From Smittium mucronatum (taxonomy: Eukaryota; Kickxellomycota; Harpellomycetes; Harpellales; Legeriomycetaceae): DNA of 12,271 nucleotides. The position numbers and the translations under genes are program-made. The stretch covers positions 6,186 through 18,456 of the forward strand of contig LSSL01001577.1 of assembly GCA_001953115.1 (NCBI GenBank), in the 5' to 3' direction. Below, piece after piece: positions 7,423-12,271 of the stretch (positions within the stretch are counted from its first letter, which is position 1; each line of letters begins with the position of its first letter). The notes below the pieces were generated by a model. It was not told the DNA's origin and made no database searches. It saw only the letters and a list, made by a program, of their open reading frames with translations.

Positions 7423-8745
7423 AATCCTTTTCTGGTTTATGTAATGTATTAGATTATTAACTACTAACCCATCTACCCTTCAAATTGAACTTTATTTTAA
7501 ATTCATAATTTTTTGAATTATTCTCATTTTTGTCTTACGCAAACTTTAGCGCATATTTGTTTTTTTAAACTGAAAAATATAACTGGCTTAAGTCAAATTT
7601 TTATTGGAATATATGTGATTTTTTCGAATTCAGAAATTTAAATTTTAAACGAAAGCAACAATTCTTTTTTGATAATGAAAGAATATAATTCTCACTGTTT
7701 TTTATCAATTTTATTGGTTCCAGAGCTATTGGCCTACTAATAATTTCCATTGCTGGATCAACCAATTATTTTTTATAATCAAGCTTTTTTTTTTGCGAAT
7801 AGAAAATTTTTATTTCCCCAAATAATAGAAATTGTGTTTATGGATTAATATTTTATTTTATTAACCAACAATGAGGTGAATTTTCTAGTGTGTGAAATGA
7901 AATATGTCAAATCCTGCGTCACCCTAACATCAATTTTTATGCATCTTACTTTAAAAAAATAACTATCCCTAAATACAAGAGTTGGGACCCACCTTTCCAG
8001 AAATTTCAGAATGGGTTTATGGCATAAATATCATTGATGAAACCTTGATCAACCTTATTACTAAATCTAAAAAAATATTTATTCTAAAAACGACATCAAT
8101 TTTCAAATATATTTTTTATTTACATTTTTGGACGCGATAATTGCCATTTTTTATTATTTTTACTTTTATTAATTGTTTCTTTAAATATTTCAATATAATT
8201 TGTGTAAATTTACCATTATACCATCTTATTTTGATATTTTCAATAAAGGAAATTATAATATCATGACTTCGTTAGAGGAGAATAATTATTTGGTTATGAT
8301 TATGATTCTTGTATAAAAAAAACTATAGCATAAAAGAAATTAAAAAATAGGGAAGAAATAAACTTTTTTATTCCTCAATAAAATATGAGGATAAATTAAA
8401 ATAGTTGATAATATAAAACATAAAAATCGTTTCTTTTTTGTTTTTTATCGATATTTCCGACTAGTATCCATTCTTAAGTTAAAGGAATAATTAATTAGTA
8501 TTTTTTTTTATTAACAGGAAGTTCAGAGCTTTTTGGAAATTAATTTTTAACTATGTATGTAATTTTCAATGCCTTTATTTCCAGTCGATTAAGATATTTC
8601 AACTCTTATCAGTTTATATCAAAAAATTTAGTTATATATGCATATATAATTCATCATAAAATAATATGGATAAAAAAACAGCAAAGTTTTTTTAAAAAAT
8701 AGTCTATTTCCTATAAATTTTTTTATTGTAAAGGTTTTTGTATAA

Positions 8746-8760
8746 ATATATATATATATA
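8746..8760. repeat. (TA)n microsatellite
   Basis: A run of alternating A and T of about 15 bases, directly before the hairpin at 8769. Confidence 0.8.
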
Positions 8761-8768
8761 AATTATGA

Positions 8769-8793
8769 AACTAGATCCATTAAAGATCTAGTT
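8769..8793. repeat. Perfect 9-base-pair hairpin
   Basis: AACTAGATC and GATCTAGTT are perfect reverse complements around the 7-base loop CATTAAA. It lies in gene-free DNA with no T-run or gene end beside it, so no terminator or regulatory role is claimed. Confidence 0.6.
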
Positions 8794-11700
8794 AAAATAA
8801 TACGATCAAATAAAAAAGCAAAAAAAACTTTTATGACTCAGGAAATTGAAATTTAAGAATACAATATTTTCTAACTCAAATGATTATATCACAAAAACTG
8901 TAATACTATAGAACTTTGGTGGAAATATATTTCGGTCAAAAACAGCTTTAAGGTTTAAAAATTACCAATTTTCTCTATAAATATTTAAAATTTTCCTCTT
9001 ATTTACGCTTTTTTTTTTGTCTAAATTTAAATATATTATATATTTTTCGTGACTATTCAAATCAAAAATACTACATTTTTCACGGAAATACCTCCGAAAT
9101 AATTTAAAAATGATTCAGACCTATTAAAGCTAGATTATAATCGTCAAAAATATATACATATTTTTTCATTTGGAAGTGATCTATATATTGGTAATTTTGA
9201 TCTATATTTGAACGAGGTTCAGTTTTTTATCTAATTAACTGTATTATTACTTTAATTAAATTTTGAAAAAATTCTATTGAATTTAATAAACATATTTTTT
9301 ATAATGACGTAAGATGATATGATTTTATTTGCCGAAAATTTAAAAATTTATTAAAAAGCTCTCCAAAAAAAATCAATAATTAAGATTTAAAAAAAGTGAA
9401 AAGTTTCATTTAATACCTTTTCAACTAGTTTTTTTTCCTGATATTTTTATTGTTAAAAAAATAATTTTACAGAAAATCTAAACATACTTTAAGCGCTTTG
9501 GGATTTATCATTTTTATTAATAAAGATTTGGATTGTATTTATATCTATTAATTACATTTTTTGGCTATAAAAATGTTCAATACATACATATCTAGTTTAT
9601 CTTAAATATTTTTGCGCATAAATTTAATATATTTCTAATAGTTTTATATCCTCAGTCTAAATCCAATATTTATATATATTTTACATCATTATATTTTAAA
9701 ATTCAGAAATCGGATTTATATTTGAGACTACATTTATGAAAAAAATAGATTAGGTTTGAACCCAATTTAAATAAGGTAACTATTAAATTTAAAATCCAAA
9801 AAATGAAATAAAACTTTCTCAATTTAAAACTATCCACAATTCAGATTTCCAAATCTACATCAATAATCCAAAATTTACTGGATAATCAGATATTTGTGTT
9901 TTTAAATTATAAAAAATATATTTATCCACTTTTTATCACCTGGAATATGTTTAATTTTTAGAAACTTTGACTCAGCCTATTTAAAAATAATAATAAAATT
10001 GAATTTCAGTAAATTGTGTTGAAAATTTACAAAAATAAATAAATTAATACCCGTCATGAAATCTTTATAACAAGAAATAATTATTTTCCAAACCCGAATC
10101 CAATAAATACACCGATTTGTTTATGATTATTTATTTTGAAATTTATTACCATAAAATGGATGAAATCAAATGAAACTATTCTATGAAAAATTACACTGAT
10201 TTTTAAGCCATTAAAAAATATTAAGTATTTCATGCTATTAAGAAACAAAATTATCTATCGAGGAATATATGGACCCAATAAACTTGTAGGAATCTTTCAA
10301 AAAAATTTATGAAAATTCAAAATATATGATTAGGATACTTGCAAAAACCTGCTCAAGTTCAAAAAACAAAAAAAATTTATATAAAAAGTATTAGTAGATT
10401 ATATTATATTCAAAACACCATCAATAGGATTTATTAGAATCTTATAGACGCTATCGGAAACAAAAAAAAAGTATGTATAATTCTCAAGCCTCAATTATTC
10501 AAGATATTATAATATGTAACCACTTTAAAAAAAATCTTTCTCTGAGGTTCAAATAGGTAACAATAATGATATTTTTTTTGTAAAATCTAAAATGACTGAT
10601 TTTGAAAAAGAAATAAAATTTTCAAGTGTTTATTTTTCATAATTTTTTTATTCTCTAATAGGAAAAAACCTGAGTTCATCTTCCAACGAAATCGCCAAAA
10701 TGTGGGATTTTTGTGCATCAAAATTTAAATTTATATATTATATCAATAAAATATTGGGGGGTTTTTTTTAATTAATAGAATGGGTATATTTTAATGATTT
10801 CAACCTTTACTTATGAAAAAAAATCAAATTTTAGCTTAGATATCGTCCCTAAAATTAATATTTTATCACATTTACCACTCTTAAAGAAATTAAATGAAAT
10901 TATTTGGGATATTATAGAACCATATAAATCGGTTTACTTACAAGAACATATTTAAAATATAAATCTCATTAATATATAAAACAGTAATTTTTAATAAAAT
11001 AGCGTTTAATCGTCTATTTAATATTTAAAAAAGGTGGTAATATAGATAAAAAATATCATATTAAGCTAAAAAATATTCTAATATTAAATTTATAATTATA
11101 TATTTACAAAAAAATAAACTTTTTTTTGAATGATCAATCATAAATATGGGTACTCATAAATCAAAGTACTCTGAAAAATGTGGGAAAATACACACGAAGA
11201 TATGGTTTATTGTGGTTATATCACTATATTAATACGAATATCCATTAATATGAAGTTAAAGAGATTCAAATGACATTTAGTTTATACAGTTTATCATTTT
11301 TAAACCTTTAGAATTTATTTGCCTATTAAATAAATTAGAAGGATATTTAGTTAAGTTTTTGGTGAAATAAAACTCTAAATCGGCTGCATTTTTCGCATAT
11401 AAAATCATTAAAATAAACATAAAAATATTTGCATTTTTTTAATAGATTTCTCTTTTGATTATTCATTATATATTAATGATATTAAAAAAAGCGTTTTAAG
11501 TCTATTTTTTTTTTTACGAAAATCATTTATACACTCGAAAACGAACATAATTGAATATATCTTCACTCCTATTATCCTTGATACTTTTTTGATAGCGGTT
11601 CTATAGAATAGTATTGAAATTTTATTAGCATATATAGAGTAATAATATTGGAAATTTTTGAATTTTCAGAATTTATATAATTTTATTTTAAAATTCAGAA

Positions 11701-12083
11701 AACTGTGAAATGTTTTATTTTTTAATAAAGGGATGATATTCTGTGACTTATATTAATATAAAAAATTTATTCTCAAATTCAATACTTTTTTAACAATAAG
11801 TAAAAAATTTAACAGTTATATCTATCTGATATGAGTGAAAAATCATTATAATTGATTATTTTAGGGGAAAAAACAGTTTTTGTAGATTTAATTCGCATAT
11901 TTATCAATTTTGTTTACTTTAGATTGGTTATTTATTAATCCAATTAATTTATATCGGTAAATTCGTTTTTATTTCTAATTTTTTATTACTTGATATTTAC
12001 TTTATTTTAAAATTAAAATAAATATTTTGACGTTTTTAATCTTTTAATAGAGATTTTATTTTATTTTTATCACGGAATTTTAT

Positions 12084-12114
12084 TGTAAGATAACTTCATT
12101 AAAAAATACACCAA
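12084..12114 (-). repeat. 31-base motif, copy 2 (possible 3' end of a mobile element)
   Basis: On the minus strand this matches bases 1-31 at 27 of 31 positions. It lies 63 bases downstream (minus sense) of the TAA at 12178-12180 and is followed by AATAAA-like sequence, as expected for the 3' UTR end of a minus-strand transcript or retroelement copy. Confidence 0.5.
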
Positions 12115-12177
12115 AAAAATATGAAAAAAAGAAAAAGTCGTATGAAAAGACTATTATCCTAACTAAAATAAGCTCCT

Positions 12178-12271
12178 TTACAGGACTACCGGATGCGTAC
12201 CTATGGGAAAAGGGTTCAATCTACCAACTGAAAGACCCCCCCTGCCATTGCTTCAAGTAGGCTGGATAAAA
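12178..12271 (-). pseudogene. G+C-rich edge segment, candidate 3' end of a mobile-element or gene reading frame
   Basis: Bases 12181-12240 are about 52% G+C by hand count, far above everything else in the window. On the minus strand, 24 codons end ...NPFPIGTHPVVL at TAA 12178-12180, but a TGA at 12253-12255 interrupts the same frame upstream. A run of seven G (C at 12236-12242 on the + strand) sits between them, so an indel in that run could explain a broken frame. The link to the repeat at 12084-12114 supports an element copy. The alternative is a + strand exon after the acceptor CTCCTTTACAG (12183), reading LPDAYLWEKGSIYQL and stopping at 12258-12260. A third + strand frame is open to the edge. 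I do not recognise the product in any frame. Confidence 0.3.

Larger units (their letters stand above)
7423..12083. other. Gene-free AT-rich stretch of about 4.7 kb
   Basis: No convincing coding frame, tRNA, rRNA or intact mobile element is visible on either strand. Stops are dense in all six frames and A/T homopolymers are frequent. The only structured items I noted are the TA run at 8746-8760 and the hairpin at 8769-8793. The rad9 3' UTR and polyadenylation site must lie at the left end, but I see no decisive signal. Confidence 0.6.

Noticed and set aside
7737..7775. Possible repeat of 3645-3670 (shared CAACCAATTATTT)
   Set aside because: It is only 13 bases with no convincing extension.
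10530..10560. GGTTCAAAT word resembling a tRNA T-loop
   Set aside because: There is no matching T-stem, acceptor stem or anticodon arm around it. The GGTTCAATC word near 12212 fails for the same reason.
1..12271. CRISPR array, bacterial operon or defence system
   Set aside because: There are no regularly spaced repeats, no ribosome-binding sites and no adjacent prokaryotic frames. The one clear gene is spliced and eukaryotic.

Overview
The window is AT-rich DNA with one well-supported protein-coding gene: a six-exon fungal-type homologue of the checkpoint clamp subunit Rad9, at 4729-7357 on the + strand. Short spliceosomal introns (58-69 bases, GTA...AG) and a Rad9 closer in wording to the fission yeast protein than to human RAD9A point to a fungus. 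The very low G+C of the flanks (one hand-counted 60-base line at 9661 is about 15%, against about 37% inside the gene at 6121), the sparse genes and the Ser/Asn/Gln-rich tail suggest an early-diverging, AT-rich lineage such as Harpellales or other zoopagomycete-like fungi. The lineage is inference; no marker gene for taxonomy is present.

Layout. 1-31: one copy of a 31-base motif that recurs in opposite orientation at 12084-12114. 32-2211: AT-rich DNA with two patches of better-than-background composition and triplet-like texture (about 331-498 and 1012-1265) that look like low-complexity or decayed coding DNA. 2212-3457: two arms of about 205 and 223 bases in inverted orientation (81% identity over an ungapped 77-base core) around an 818-base spacer. 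3505-3947: a second inverted pair (51-base arms, about 82%). 3881-4218: an open stretch without an AUG that ends on a consensus splice donor. 4223-4728: upstream region of rad9. 4729-7357: rad9. 7358-12083: about 4.7 kb without a recognisable gene. 12178-12271: a short segment of about 52% G+C that stands out sharply and is probably the 3' end of a mobile-element copy or another gene on the minus strand.

The spliced Rad9 protein is 770 residues (2313 bases including the stop), roughly twice the usual length (human RAD9A is 391). Residues 1-379 form the PCNA-like double domain of the 9-1-1 clamp, with an unusual insert of about 50 residues. Residues 380-770 are a long low-complexity tail with 12 SQ/TQ sites (14 in exon 5 as a whole), an acidic serine cluster and a C-terminal KK-x-K-SLF motif that ends the protein. 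The tail is the most interesting biology here: it looks like an enlarged substrate region for ATR-type kinases, with the phospho-acidic segment and the basic/aromatic motif in the opposite order to human RAD9. The flanks look like mobile-element and repeat debris; I see no operon-like or multi-gene system.
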